DNA of 64,000 nt, taken from Cunninghamia lanceolata (taxonomy: Eukaryota > Streptophyta > Pinopsida > Cupressales > Cupressaceae). Below are positions 11,059-23,863 of this stretch, one piece after another. The notes under the pieces are model-generated. The model saw only the letters and a list, made by a program, of their open reading frames with translations, had not been told where the DNA came from and searched no databases. Location of the stretch: positions 12,922,501 to 12,986,500 of the forward strand of contig BSBN01001017.1 in NCBI GenBank assembly GCA_027924645.1, written 5' to 3'. Numbering within the stretch: the stretch's first letter is position 1; each line of letters opens with the position of its first letter. The translations under genes and the position numbers were made by a program.

Positions 11059-12661
11059 GCCTCCTAGTATGACCCCTAATTCTCTTGTAAGGTCTAGGAT
11101 ACCAGGAGATAGCCTTTGTTGTGTCCTTCTATTTGTATCATCATTCTTCTATATTGCCTCTCTCTGATTTCATTTTTGTGTGTTGTGCCTTATGGACATA
11201 GCATTGTGGTTGGTGACTTGGGGGCACCCTCCTACGTGACTTTCCCTAAGACAATTGTCTCTTCTCTCTTATTTATTGTTTCCCTTCCTCTAGTGTTTCT
11301 ATCTAGCAGGTGGATGATGAAAAACATTTCTACTAATGCAGACCTAGCGTGCCTTTAGCAAGAAATAACAATTTAGACTTAGTTCCTAATATGACAATGG
11401 GGTTGTATATCTTATCCAATGCTTGGATAGTGGAAGCACTCATGCTTTCTACGTAGCGATTTTGATGATGTTTTTATCTCACTTACAAACCTTAACAAAA
11501 CTGCTGCTCCACGCACTTTGTTTGTCTTTGAATCTCACCTTGGTGGTACTTGGTTCAGAGATTTTTGAGATATAGCCCCATGGTCATCCTCGATCTATGA
11601 ATTTGTGCTATAACCTTAGCTCTTTGTGTGATTAATCATATGCGTTTATGTTTTTGTTTATCATTATTATGTGGACACTAACATGTTTCTTCTAGGGATG
11701 TGTTTGTGGGAACATTTGGCAATCATAAAGTACATGTCACCTCTATGGGCATGGGCTTTGTGACAGTCTATGTTCCCTTATGTGTTTTCTTCCTACCTTA
11801 GCATGCTTGATATCGATGCATGATATCAACCACCTTAAGTTGGGGGCATATATATGGTAAGCTGTCTATTATAGATCTTAGCAATGTGCTTGTCCTCAGG
11901 TGCAGTTGAAAGGCTGGTGGTGATGAGTCCCTCCTGCACTATGAGTTTGTATGCAATCAATCAATCAATCAATCATCTTAAGCACTCTACGAAGGTGGGG
12001 GTTGTGTATCTCTTACGGAGAGTGCCCATCCTGTCATTTTCAAAATGTCCTCATCGGGATGCGGGGAATGGTTCTGTGACTAACTCAACCCTTAAGCGTG
12101 TCTTCGGTGATTGTTGTGGCGAAGCACAATCATAGGTGTGTGCCTGTAATGTGCCTGAGATGGTGATGAGCCTAGAGATAGGAACACTCCATCGCTTGTG
12201 TATCGTGTTTTCTTTGTGTCTTCAAAGTGTGTGTGTTTGGTGTGCTCTTTTTTGGCATGTTTGTTGCCCCATATACAGTCTGAAGACCAGCGCGATGAGT
12301 GCTTCCTACATTTTGGGAGGTTTGGCATGTCTTGCATGTGTGTTGCTCCATTTATGTAGTTTAAAGACCAGCAGCGATGAGTGCTTCCTGCATTATGAGA
12401 GGTGTGTTTACTTTCCTGTACTTGTATCTACATTTCATAAATATGGGCTAAAGAAAAGAAAAGAAATCATTCATGTTTTCCATGCATTAACTATCTACTA
12501 TGCATCTATTGTCTTCTATGTGTCTTGCATGGGTGTAACTATCTTCTCCATGTTTTCCATGCCTGTCATTGTCTTCAATGTGTTTGGCATGTCTTCTCCA
12601 TTCTTGGCATGTTTGCTGTGTTTGTTGACTATACTTTAATGCATGTATTGGCCTCGCATTT

Positions 12662-13903
12662 AGAAAATGTCCCGTTGGGGGATTTTCCCTCACAGGGTTT
12701 TATCTCCTGGGTCCATTAGCTGCATTTAGGACATCGTGCATCATATTTGGACATCTCAATGAAATGAACCCTATGTTTCATGACAAATGGGACCTAGGCG
12801 ATCCCTTGAACGTAACCCTAACCAAAATAGGGAGGGAGGACTTGGGCATCCATGCCCTAGTGCTGCCCTATTTTGGATCAGTCCAAAATTTTAAGTGTGG
12901 ACTTGTGACCATTATTTGGGTCCTATGATGACACAGTAAGTTTGAATTATGAAATTTTTGGCAGGAGTGTTTGTAGTTGCATATAAAAGCATGTTTAGGC
13001 ATTCATTTTTAAACTAGATGACAACATGATCATTACTAGCTAGCAATTTGGATTCTCAAGTTTATGTGAAAGTGATTCAAGGCATTCATTGTGTAGAAAG
13101 AGCAGATTTGTGTTGTCTATGTGTTCGTATTTATAGATTTGAGCAATCATCTCCTCATGGCATGAAGAGCTTCTTCCTCCCATGAGATCTTCACTACAAG
13201 GTGACATCATTAGTGTTTTTGAGTATTTATCATTTGGTTTTTGCCTTTTCCCCTCAAGGGCACGCACTGTCTATCTGACAATGGTGTTTGGAAGACTTGA
13301 ATATCTCTCTAGGGCTTGACTGAGGCAAGCCTCTAAACACCACAACCCCCTCCCAATGTTTCTATGATTGCAGGTTACAAGTTGATGATACAGGAAGAGT
13401 GGAGTTGTAGGAGGGCATCATAGAGTGTCAAGTTTGTAGATCAAAGTTGAAAATAGCACCCTGGAGTTGGGCCTATGCTCTTTAGTCCTCTAGATTCCAT
13501 GATTGGAAAATCTCTGATGCAGTAGGAACAAGTTACAGATCAAGCTTCCAGATCATGACAAAAACCTAGGCATTGGACTTGGGCTCCCACTCATTAGTGC
13601 CTAACTGTTTCACTTCAGAACCCCAAAAATAGATGCACAGTTATTTGTCATTTTACATCTTTTTGTAGTAGCATTTTCTGATATTCATTCGTTTTCTTCC
13701 GTAGTTGCCTAATTAGGGTTTTAATGTGTAATTAAGCATAACTAATAATATAATCATACAAATCCAAGTTTCCCTACATCTCACAATGATTTAGGGTCTG
13801 ATAGTGAATTGGCACTTGACCCAAAGTCCTTGAATGAAATGGGGAAAGCAGGGCACACACACAAAACCACTAAAAACCAATCATCCAATTTCCACCCTTT
13901 AAA
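12662..13903 (+). repeat. Putative terminal LTR of the array (copy c), 5' edge deleted
   Basis: Aligns with LTRs a and b but lacks the purine tract and the first ~8 bases: the sequence runs from GCCTCGCATTTAG straight into AAAATGTCCCGTTGGGG. A TATA box is at 12,981-12,989. Homology to the other copies stops at CACCCTTTAAA (about 13,903), where copies a and b continue into the PBS. This is therefore the outer 3' end of the array. The matching 5' end lies before the window, so a target duplication cannot be checked. Confidence 0.6.
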
Positions 13904-14807
13904 ATTTCAAGGCATATGAATCATAATACACTCTAAACTAGTAACATAGGGTTCTATTATTTCTCCCTCCAGTTAAAAACCCAATGATAATCTACTTAAT
14001 AATTCACTCCAAAGTAAGACTACATAATAGTATATCCAACATTTTATCTACAAGTCATTTCTATTTTCATAACTCACCTTATTCTCCATTAGTCTTCAGG
14101 TGAAATTAAAATAAACATCTCGTATTCATAAGGATATGTCATCAGCATATTTTTGGAAATACAAATCATCTTAACACCATCCGCATAGGAGAAGCTCTAC
14201 CTCTGAATTGAAACACATATTATTATACAGCATTAAATCAAATATATATTAGATCACAAACATTCAACATGCACAATAATGATGTTTGAAACCCTTCTCA
14301 AACATTTTAAATAGTTAATAATGCACAAGTTGCAAAGTGCAAACCATTATGCCCTTGATTTGGTGAGGCTTGTGGCTCAAATATAAATCTTCTAACACAG
14401 AATTGCCGAATATTATGCCCTTAAACCATCCTCTTCTCAAATATTAGATCCTTACATTCCACTGGCATTTTCAAAATAAAATTTTATAGCAGCAAAAGTT
14501 AAAGATGAGCGAACATAAGCCCCACAGTAGTGAAGTACTAAAGAAAAGATAGCTCTATTAAAAATATACAAAAGTAACTCAATTTGTCAACTTAAAATTG
14601 TTCTTATTTTTGTACTTCATGATGAAAGGTACTCAATTCATATAGTATATTTACTATGCACTTTGTAATTTTCTTTGGAGCATCTTACTAGAAAAATGGT
14701 TATATTGTGCATATTTACTTAAATTACTGAAATAAAATAAGTAATATATTTTTCAAATTTAATTTTTTGTTTTACATAAATGTAGATCTCTTTGTATTTA
14801 TATACAT
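13904..14807. other. No gene seen
   Basis: AT-rich single-copy-looking sequence after the array end. No long open frame, LTR motif or TIR was recognised. Confidence 0.5.
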
Positions 14808-16461
14808 ATGGCTGCTGATGAGGGATCTCATCATTCCACACAATCTCAGCAGGAAGCTAAGGCTAGGAATTTTTTTTTATAATGATAGCATTAATAGATT
14901 AGAGGGCACATTGAGATGTTTGGATGAACTGTACACAACACACCTAATTTGGGTAGTAGAGACAGATTAGTAAATATTTAGTAGGAGATCAGACATATGA
15001 ATGATATTTAATTTGATCATACAATCCATATGATGACATAAGCATTGAGGACTTTTATAGGTCTCTTTCCAAGACTGTAACTAGCACTGAGAAAAATAAG
15101 TCTATTTCTCAGAGAGTTTCATTACATGATGTGCATACCATGTTCCCTTATTATATGGGACGAGAAAAAATTAGAGGATATACTATTACTAGGTGTACAA
15201 ATGCACTGGTTGCTCCATTTATATATCCCAGATGGTTGGCAACCAATCATAGTTGGCCTCATAATGACGAGTTGCCACTTTATTTTACAAAAAATTATAT
15301 GCCGAGTTCCATTTAGGATTAGATGTGGATTACACATCTATTCCTACACATGTTGTACAGGGCAAGGGGAGTTTTTCCAAAAAACCTCAATTTAGAAGTG
15401 CAAAATTGCCACCACCCATAAACAAGAGGGCATTAGTTGTTCCAAACCTTTTGGTTCTTCCAAAATGTTTGGAACTAGCAACAATAGGAGATGCAGTAGT
15501 CGCACTGACTAGATATCGCCTTTTTCATAGTATGGCCACAATTGCTACTCAAGTTGATCATATGTCATCTGATCATGTTGGGAGATACTTATTACATCCA
15601 TGGATAAGCCTTCCTCCCAATAAGGCTACATCTACGAATTATGACCCATACATTCATGCAGACCTACCATCAGCCTCAGATGTGGTCCATATGAGTGATG
15701 CGTCTTTACGTAATGTGTGTTTAGCTTCCATTGCTAATTTACTATCAACATTCTAGTTTATTAGTGATGAGTATGGGATTCCTTTAATTGTTGTACCAAG
15801 TCATATTAGACGACATTATGGTAGACAATTGGGTTGGGGTGAGGCAGCTTTAGAGGACCAATATATTCTAGACTAGCCTACAACCCCCACACAACATCGA
15901 GTTGCACTTGATGTACATGGCACATACATCACACTTCTCTTTGACAGTGGTCCTTTACCTGATACAAGTGTCCCTGATGTGATGATTTATTCTTTTGACA
16001 TTAGTGGAATTGGTAGAGTTCTCCAGGATGCAACGCAGGGACTTGAATAATTTTATATTTTGTGTTCTAAAAATTCACATGTATATATTAAATAAAATTG
16101 ACTTTAAAGTGGTTCTCACTATTCATTGAAATCTTGTATTTGAAAATTTCTAGCAATACGTGGATTTGTCACACTTTGGAGATTTGGAGCATGTAGAGGA
16201 TCCTGTGCATGGTACATTTGAGGTAAATAATTTATAATATATAAATTACTTGATAAATTTAGACATGTATGTTGAAAGTACAAAACTTTAAGATGACTTT
16301 ACATATATATACACATGTACATTAAATTAAAAATTATGTACTTTCTTGTGTAGTGAGGTGGATCGAGATAGGGATCGAGATAGGGATCGAGAGAGGGATC
16401 AAGATAGGGATTGAGAGAGAGATCAGGACATGGATCCACACAGGGATCAGGAGAGAGATCC
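14808..16461 (+). pseudogene. Unrecognised broken gene with intron-like gaps and an Asp/Arg repeat tail
   Basis: The start at ATG 14,808 reads MAADEGSHHSTQSQQEAKAR and loses frame in a T run near 14,870. Further in-frame pieces follow: DELYTTHLIWVVETD near 14,925; EDFYRSLSKTV then HTMFPYYMGREK and NHSWPHNDELPLYF up to 15,316; and a 143-codon open segment at 15,325-15,756 (LPKCLELATIGDAVVALTRY, PYIHADLPSASDVVHMSD). More readable protein follows to about 16,050 with single stops (ISDEYGIPLIVVPSHIRRHY). A TTTCTAG/CA acceptor near 16,152 and a GAG/GTAAAT donor near 16,222 bracket a possible small exon (YVDLSHFGDLEHVEDPVHG). A last exon would encode the DRDRDRER repeat. Frameshifts and stops make it a pseudogene. 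I do not recognise the family; it could be a plant gene fragment or the second gene of a DNA transposon. Confidence 0.4.
16361..16461 (+). repeat. Degenerate GATCGAGATAGG simple repeat
   Basis: Imperfect repeats of GATCGAGATAGG and variants. Read in one frame they encode alternating Asp and Arg (RDRDRDRERD), so this may be the low-complexity end of the broken gene upstream. Confidence 0.75.
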
Positions 16462-19400
16462 ATCTATATTCATATTAGATATCCTCCTCTTTGACTTATT
16501 TTACATGTAGACACATGATTTGTTATACATTTTATATTACACGATTTGTCACATTATATTTCTTAGATCATGATCTTCACATGTTATATACATTTTACAT
16601 TATGGTTTCACATTATGGTTTATCTGATTATGTTTTATAGTATGTATACATTTTATATTATGGTTTTACATTATATATACATTTTACATTATGGTCTCAT
16701 ATTACGGTTCTTAAATTGCAATTTGTCACATTATGGTTTGAATATGATTCCTTTAATGATATCTCTAATTAAAATTTTTTTGTCTCATTTTTGGATACAG
16801 TAATATATAGAAATTCTTGAAGCTAATTAGGGTTTTGAGTTGGGAAATTTTGTATTTTGAAAATTGAAGAAATTTTGAAGCTTCCATTAATAGTGATTGT
16901 AATTTATGTGTGTCATTATTTGAGTTAATTTTGTTTATTGTCTTATGAAGGATTGAACATGTTTAGAGAAATCATGATAATAAGATGAATATATCTAATT
17001 TTATTAAGAAGTTGAAACAAAACTAGAAGCTATATGATATGTTTATCATTTGAATGCTACATGAGTAGATAGAATCAATAATATGGTGTTGTGTAGTTTA
17101 CATTATGTTTAGGAGTTATATTTCTCTTTGACATGCTTTTTGCATTTGATGTATGGTGTCAATGCTTATGAATAGTAAAGTGATTTTGGTTAAATTTGAA
17201 TTAGTGGAATTCATGAATGTTTAATGTGGCTAAATGAACCTTATACATCATGTGGAATTTTTTGTTCAAACCATTTGCAAATATCACTTGAATCATGAAA
17301 GTTACATCATGTTAGTTTCTAGTTGCTTTAGGCTGTCTTAGGCTTAGCCCTTCTCTTGTCATAGGTTTTGTAACCTTGAGTTTTTTCTTGTAAGGTTGTA
17401 ATTAGTATTGTAAGTTATTTGTGTCTTTAGTCTTTTTGTAGGTCCTTGGGTTGAACTTGGAACTAATTTTTATATTTTTAGGAACCTCACTATTCTCTTG
17501 AGCCATGTTTTCTATTTGAATTTGTTTGTCTACAATAGGGATGATATGGAGAATCACTTAGGTTACTTGGACTGACAATAAAGGTGATCTAGTCCCAATA
17601 GGGGTGATTTGGATATAGTGATCACTTTTGAACATTTTTCAAAAAGTTTCCTCAAGGTAAGTTGTTCCCTATGGTTTCCCTAGATGCCCATCTTCTTGGT
17701 TTGTTAGTAATTTAAGTACCTTACATGTTTTATTCTTCTTTTTTCATTAGAAGTTGAATCTTATTGTGAGGTTGAATAGACATTGTGTGGTTTGGTGAGA
17801 TCTTGGAACTCCTGATTATCCTACCTCTAAAGTGAGTGAACCTAAGGTTTGGATATTGTTTCCACCTTGCTGTGGATGTGTGTTGTGAATAGTTTGGGTT
17901 TGAGGGATGAGTTGTTTTACTAGTCTCACCCTATCCTTCCCATTCATGTGTGATGATGATTGTGGTCTAGTACCTAATCTCCAAGGTTAGAGTGAACTCT
18001 ACCTTCTATAGGTTTGTTATGGTGGTATTTTCTTGTTACTAAGTCATTCTTCTGCTTGTGTAGGCATGCTTAATGCACTAACTATGCACTCTTTGCTTAT
18101 TATTGTGTCATGTCATAGTAGTCCTTGTGAGTTCACATGTAATTATGAAATGTTAATGTTGTAATCACAATATGAAATATTTTTTCATCTATTCATTGAC
18201 CATTAATGTCTTGTGCAAAAGCTTAGGCATTATCTAAATATGTAAAAAACTAAATCAATACTTCATCATTCGATAGTCTCAAATTACATCAAAAACATCT
18301 ACCTCTAGTGATTACAATTAGATTTATAGCTCATTCTTAAATTACAATTTAAAATCATATGCTTAACAAGAGTACAACTTAAAATTAAAAAAACTCCTTA
18401 AGCTAATTGATCTTCAATAACTCTTCTCTCAACTCTTGGACTCCAATTTGATTCACTCTCTCTCCTTCCCATTATAGTATATGGATCTGCATGCACTTCA
18501 GATAAGCATCATGGGACCAATATTTAATTATTTCTCCATGAACTTCATCTTGGAGTTAGACACATATCTTAAAAACATGTAAATGGCCTCTTTAGATGAA
18601 GTAAGAAATACAACTCTAATCTCAATCCAACTCTAAACAGGAACCACCATGGGACCAATAATACCATGAATTACATTAACTATTGACACAAATCTTAAAT
18701 AAATGACACATCACTCATAGACCTCTATTAGTTGATATGGGAAGCCATGTCATATGATATAAAATGAAATACAAAATAGACAAGTGAACATGCTCTAAAT
18801 ACTTTGATGGTTTTCTAGATAAAATCTCATGATAACTTGTTGCATATGCATTACCATACAATTGATTCTATTTTACTGGTCTAGAAACATAAACTAATAA
18901 CTTTAGTTATAAAATCTAATTGCAATCAACCAAAATGACTACTAAAGAACTAAGCACAACACAAATAAACATAAAGGAAGTTTTTGTTTGATGAAAAATT
19001 TCTTATATGTTGGGGATGCTCCTACATTTGATCAACTTTATGATTCTAAGAAAATAATTGAAGACAACATTCTGAAGCATGTAGATGGACTATGTGATTA
19101 TGATGAAGATTTTGATTCATAGAAATGTTCTTTTTAGGCTACAAATTGGAATGTTCTGAGAATAATTTATCCTTGAACTAACCTTTGAATTAATTACACA
19201 TTGATTTCCTTAAAATATAAGCACATAGCAAGAGGTTACACAAATATTTTTTTAGTTGGCTCATAATGACTAGTAGGAAGAGGCAAGAATTCAAAAATTT
19301 AAAATTTGCACTTGGGGTTAAACCCAAGTGGCTCAAGAATGACCCTTAGCATAAAAGTACAAATCTCAAGACATTGATAAACATGTATGGGGATAGGTGA

Positions 19401-20535
19401 AAACATAGGTGTAATGAATGATATGAAGATGACAAATATATGGGAATAAGTGTGAATGAGAAGATGATAGCATGCAACAAATGAGGAATGTATAGAAATA
19501 AATTAACATTGATAGACTTTACCTTTCAAATTATATTTTTTAAATTAGGCTCCAAATGAAATATTGACCAATGCTCTAAAACTATACCCTCTTCAAGAAG
19601 AGTATAACCCTCTTGAAAAATAGAAAATGTGTCTTTTCCTTGCTCTCCCTCATGAACATTGGTATATTAAATTCTTAAATAATTCAAATTTATAGTTTCT
19701 AATGAGATTATTATGAACCTAGAATGTTTTTATATTAAATTTCACAAGTAAGAACTCATATTAAGGGATGATTTTTATTTTATTTTGATTCTTCCTAGAA
19801 GATATCCCGACCTAGGCCATTTATTTGACTCAATTAACTAGGATGTCTTATATTTTTTAGGATTTATGTTTTCAAATTTAAATTTTTGTATATTCACCAA
19901 GAACTAGGATAGGATTTAAATTAGGGGTCCACCAAAATGTAGGAAAATGAAACATGAAGGCTATGTAATTAATTGATGACCTATCTAATTGGATGATTAA
20001 GAAAAAAGTAACAATCATATTTGAATTTATCCACTTGCTAAGAAAAAAAATTATATATTGTGAAAGACTGATTATAATTTCTTTTCTTTTTATTCAAATT
20101 TGTTATTTCTAATGATGAAGATTCTATGATTCATATAAATTCAATCTAATTAGAATAAAAAATACGTGTTAACATATATTGTACAGCATGTGTTGGATTT
20201 TGGACAAAGATCTAAACTACACATGTGACTATATTAAATTAATCGTTGTGTGGTTTTATAGAGGTGGGATCCAATAATCAAATCTACTAGTACCATGTTG
20301 TACCTAGTAAATAGCTAGTGCTAAACAAACTTAATTAGACAATAAAATTAAAACTTAGAAATTTTGTTGGATCTAATATCATTTGATGAAATAATTTAAG
20401 CATGACTTCTTCATTAAAAAAAATTACTAGATCACCACATTTGATTTAGCTTCATGGGCTACTAGATCACCACATTGAATGAAATTATTTGAATTCAACA
20501 TAAAATAAAAATGTTTTCAAATTTAGGTCCAAATG

Positions 20536-20536
<1 letters not shown>
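16462..20536. other. 4 kb with no supported gene
   Basis: AT-rich. Tandemly similar short words (CATTTTACATTATGG, ACATTTTATATTATGG) occur at 16,520-16,700. The stretch 17,300-18,080 is less AT-rich and includes two similar AATAGGGGTGAT/AATAGGGATGAT phrases. No open frame, splice-consistent exon, LTR or TIR could be supported. Confidence 0.5.

Positions 20537-20567
<31 letters not shown>
20537..20567. repeat. (TA)n microsatellite
   Basis: About 15 uninterrupted TA units between AAATGC and TTGTCATAG. Confidence 0.95.
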
Positions 20568-20570
<3 letters not shown>

Positions 20571-20599
20571 CATAGAAAATATATATGTACAAAAATAGC

Positions 20600-23500
20600 T
20601 TAAAGTTCTTGGTACATATAATCTAGATCCTCTCTATCTTTTATTATCTCTAAAATATTTTCATGACCTTCAATAGGCAACCTCCACATTTGTTTGGCAC
20701 GTCCTCTTTTTGGTAAAGTTTCATGATTTATTCGTGTTGTTATAACTAAGTGACTATAATGTAGAACCTTTTGACCTGACATATAATCAATAAATATAAT
20801 ATCATTTGTATCTATCTTTGTTTGTTGATAGTATGTGCCTTCAACAACCACTAGTCTAGTAGGATACTCTTATCCATCACAATATGTCATTAAATCTGAC
20901 AATTTACATTTTTGTTATGTACATCTTAGTAGATAGTAATCTACACCTTCTGTATTGTTAGGATCTGCAAGAACAACAAAATATCTCCTCTACACACCAT
21001 GTAGTAAACCATTCTCAACTTAGGTAGAACATAAATCAATTGTACAAGTTAAAATTCAATTTAAAAATTTAAAATTTACATGTAACAACTAAATCTGATA
21101 CATGTTTGTAATCAACTGAATACAAAGGATCATAGATATCTACAATGTCATTATCTTGAAAAGGGTCCGATGTGGCCACTAATTATTTTATTTCCCTTTC
21201 TGAAACATACCCATCTCTAATATTCTCACATTGTAGAGTATTTGCATTGTTCTCAATGCAATCAACACAAAAACATGATTTTTCTCTCACTTGAATTACA
21301 TGAGGCCTGCTATGTCCCACTGTCATGATTTGATGGAAACTTCTAATACCACTAATTATTTGACAATTAGTAAGAGTTGATCGATCAATATATGCAAATT
21401 TCAAACATCCAATTAAAAAACACATAAAATTAAAAATTCAATTCATGTACACAGATTGAAATTCAAAAAAAATTATTTATGTACCTTTAACTTCCCAAAA
21501 ATAGCATGTGTTGTATATTGAGTCACGGATGACAAAATGACTTTTGCACGATTGAATAATTTCATTTACATTCCTTATGGCATCACCTATAATTTCGTGT
21601 TGGTGAAATGTTAGGTTAAGAGGTTTTGTAGTTGAAAGGAAAAGGCAATCTCAAAAAACATAATTATATTTTTTTTAAAATCCAACACTCAATATTGAAA
21701 ATCTACAACATTGGATATATCAAAACCACTATTGCATAATCCAGTAAGATTCCACTTCTCAACACATGCAATATATTGAGATACCTTTTTCCTAATAGGT
21801 TTAAATTCATTTAAAATATAAGAATTTAAATAAATCTTGTCCTTATGGTGTTACTAGCAAGTTCATGTTGTCAAAGTGCATGCTTCACACATGCTCCAGC
21901 TCCATCATGCTCTCCTTTTCCATGTCCACTCTCATAGAAATTCCACATAAATTTTATGTTACATTTAATATATTGTTAGCTTAACCAATTAAAAGTTTTT
22001 GCAGACTTAAATTGTCCTGTGAAGTTACAAACAATTTCTTTTAAAACCAAAGTAGTTTTAAAAAAACTATATACATACCTACAACATATAAATAACTGAA
22101 CAATTCAAGTCTACTAGTTAAGTAAACAAATAAATATATATAAATTTTTAAAAAAATTAAATCAATACTTACTAGCATATCCATCTAACCATATCAAGTG
22201 TTGTGAAGCATCTATTTGATGTCATTTCAAGTCTTTAAAAAATTTTGCAAAACAATGGGCTACATAGCTTAGATATCATGACCTGTATCATCGCTGATAT
22301 AAAAGTGAACCTCTTTGATGATAATTCATTCATCTTTGCTACTTTGTACACCATCCACATGTTCTTCGGCATGCCTATAACAAACTTGTACAAATATTGC
22401 AACTTGTTCTTAATGATAATATTGACTTTGAATCTCAGTTTGAGGACTAAATTTATAGTTCTTAGAGAAATCAACAATAGAGAGAATACAACCTCGTGGA
22501 AAGTAATTCTTTGAGTCACAAAATTTCTTAGCTTTCCATCTAGCACCATGACAATGTTCAATATGTGGATATATGATATTGCAAAATTTATTTATAAACT
22601 CATTGTAAGACAATTCACTCTCTTTGAGAACAATTTTTCTACTCTCAACTCGTGACTTCATTGAGTTTTTCTCATATTCAAATCTCTTCCACATAACTTG
22701 CATTGAATGATCAATATTGTCAACTTGTACAAGATTATTCAAATTTCCACAATCATTACATATATTTTTTATACACTGCACTTTGAATTCATCTAAATCT
22801 TCTAATTTTTCACATAGAAGTGACTTCACAAATTGTGTTGTACTTCCAGGGATGACTATATTTGAATTAATTACTGCCATATCTTTTTTATATGATTGTA
22901 GGTGTAGATGAAATTCAACATGATTTTGATAACAACAAGTCTCACGTACCTTATTTATACATACAAAACTTGGTCGTAGTCTCTCAAACATCCTTTGACA
23001 AATCTTTAGATCTGAAAATTCTTACTTGAATGCTTCAAAAAGTTCACGTTATGTTGTATCTATAAAATGTTTTGGATTTGAAATTTTTATACCATCTTCA
23101 CCTTGTATTGGTATAGTGTCCCTTCTATTGGAAGAATTGTGAGAGTGGCTTGTCCATATTTAAAAAACTTGTTCCTTTACATCTTTTAAGATTCTATCTT
23201 TTCGGGGAACCCTGCAAATATTTACCCAATTATTCTCAATATTTCCATCCAATCTATTTCTCTTTGCAATATATATTTGAATAATTCTCCTAGAAACATT
23301 AAGTAATTGGGAAATTTCTTAAACTTGTCTTCTATGTGATAATTTCTTACTAGAAACTATAGTCATCAATGCTTTATGTGCAGCACTTAAATCAACAAAG
23401 CTTGACTCTTGCTTTCAATAGAATTCAATGCTTCTTGTAGGTTTTCAATTATTGTTTTCTTTAATGAACCTGATGACTTTTTCTTATTATCAACCCCTAA

Positions 23501-23863
23501 CAACTCCAAAATAGCAGTCATCTCTTTCCTCCTAAATAACTTTGCAAATAACTGTGCTCTTCCAATTATAGACATATTTTCAAAAAAATTGTCCCATATT
23601 CTTTTAGAGTGTAATTTTATTGTGCTTTCAAATAACATATCTTTAGATGAAATACTATTGAAAAGAGAATCCTCATCCATCTCCATCAGATTTTCCATAC
23701 CAAGGAAAAAATATCTATCACCACCGTCAATTTGTTTTGGTACCTGTACTCCTTGGTCATCGACAATTTCCGTGGGTTGTTTTTTAGTAGATGTTCCTTC
23801 ATCAACATTTGTAGTATCTCTTCTTCGATCATACAACCTTTTTTCTTGTCTTTTTATTGCCCA
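20600..23863 (-). pseudogene. DDE-transposase-like multi-exon gene, degraded
   Basis: Reading leftward, pieces of one protein of roughly 900 residues appear in order. First come a charged N-terminal region (23,836-23,387) and a helix-turn-helix-like stretch (EISQLLNVSRRIIQIYIAKR, near 23,290). Next are a Cys-bearing segment (CINKVRETCCYQNHVEFHLH), SIVDFSKNYKFSPQTEIQSQ near 22,440, and YISDDTGHDI near 22,290. WLDGYA then runs to a donor at 22,172. Splicing GCTA/GACAA across the 22,172-22,017 gap restores YARQFKSAKTFNWL, followed by NFYESGHGKGEHDGAGACVK. Later exons near 21,590-21,490, 21,425-21,112 and 20,990-20,600 read KSHFVIRDSIYN, CFCVDCIENN and MWRLPIEGHENILE. The D...D...DG..QFK...HGKG.HDG arrangement resembles a group of DDE-type transposases and domesticated relatives known to me only from memory. 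Frameshifts and stops make this copy inactive. Whether it is a transposon gene or a host gene is open. Confidence 0.6.

Larger units (their letters stand above)
1..13903 (+). mobile_element. Head-to-tail array of a ~5.05 kb pol-less LTR element (shared LTRs)
   Basis: The same long sequence recurs at 1, 5,024 and 10,164, so the unit is about 5.0-5.1 kb and 2.75 copies are present. A segment of 1.17-1.26 kb in each unit looks like an LTR: it follows a purine-rich tract, starts TGTAATGTCA in copy 1, has a TATA box, ends near TTTACA, and is followed by TTTTGGTGAACC. Homology of the third copy stops at 13,903, exactly where the LTR end is expected, which supports the reading internal-LTR-internal-LTR-internal-LTR. 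The 3.8 kb internal part has no recognisable protease, reverse transcriptase or integrase. By eye the copies differ by roughly a tenth of positions, with small indels. A diverged single copy lies on the minus strand at 49,025-60,290. The alternative is a satellite-like duplication of unrelated origin. Confidence 0.75.
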
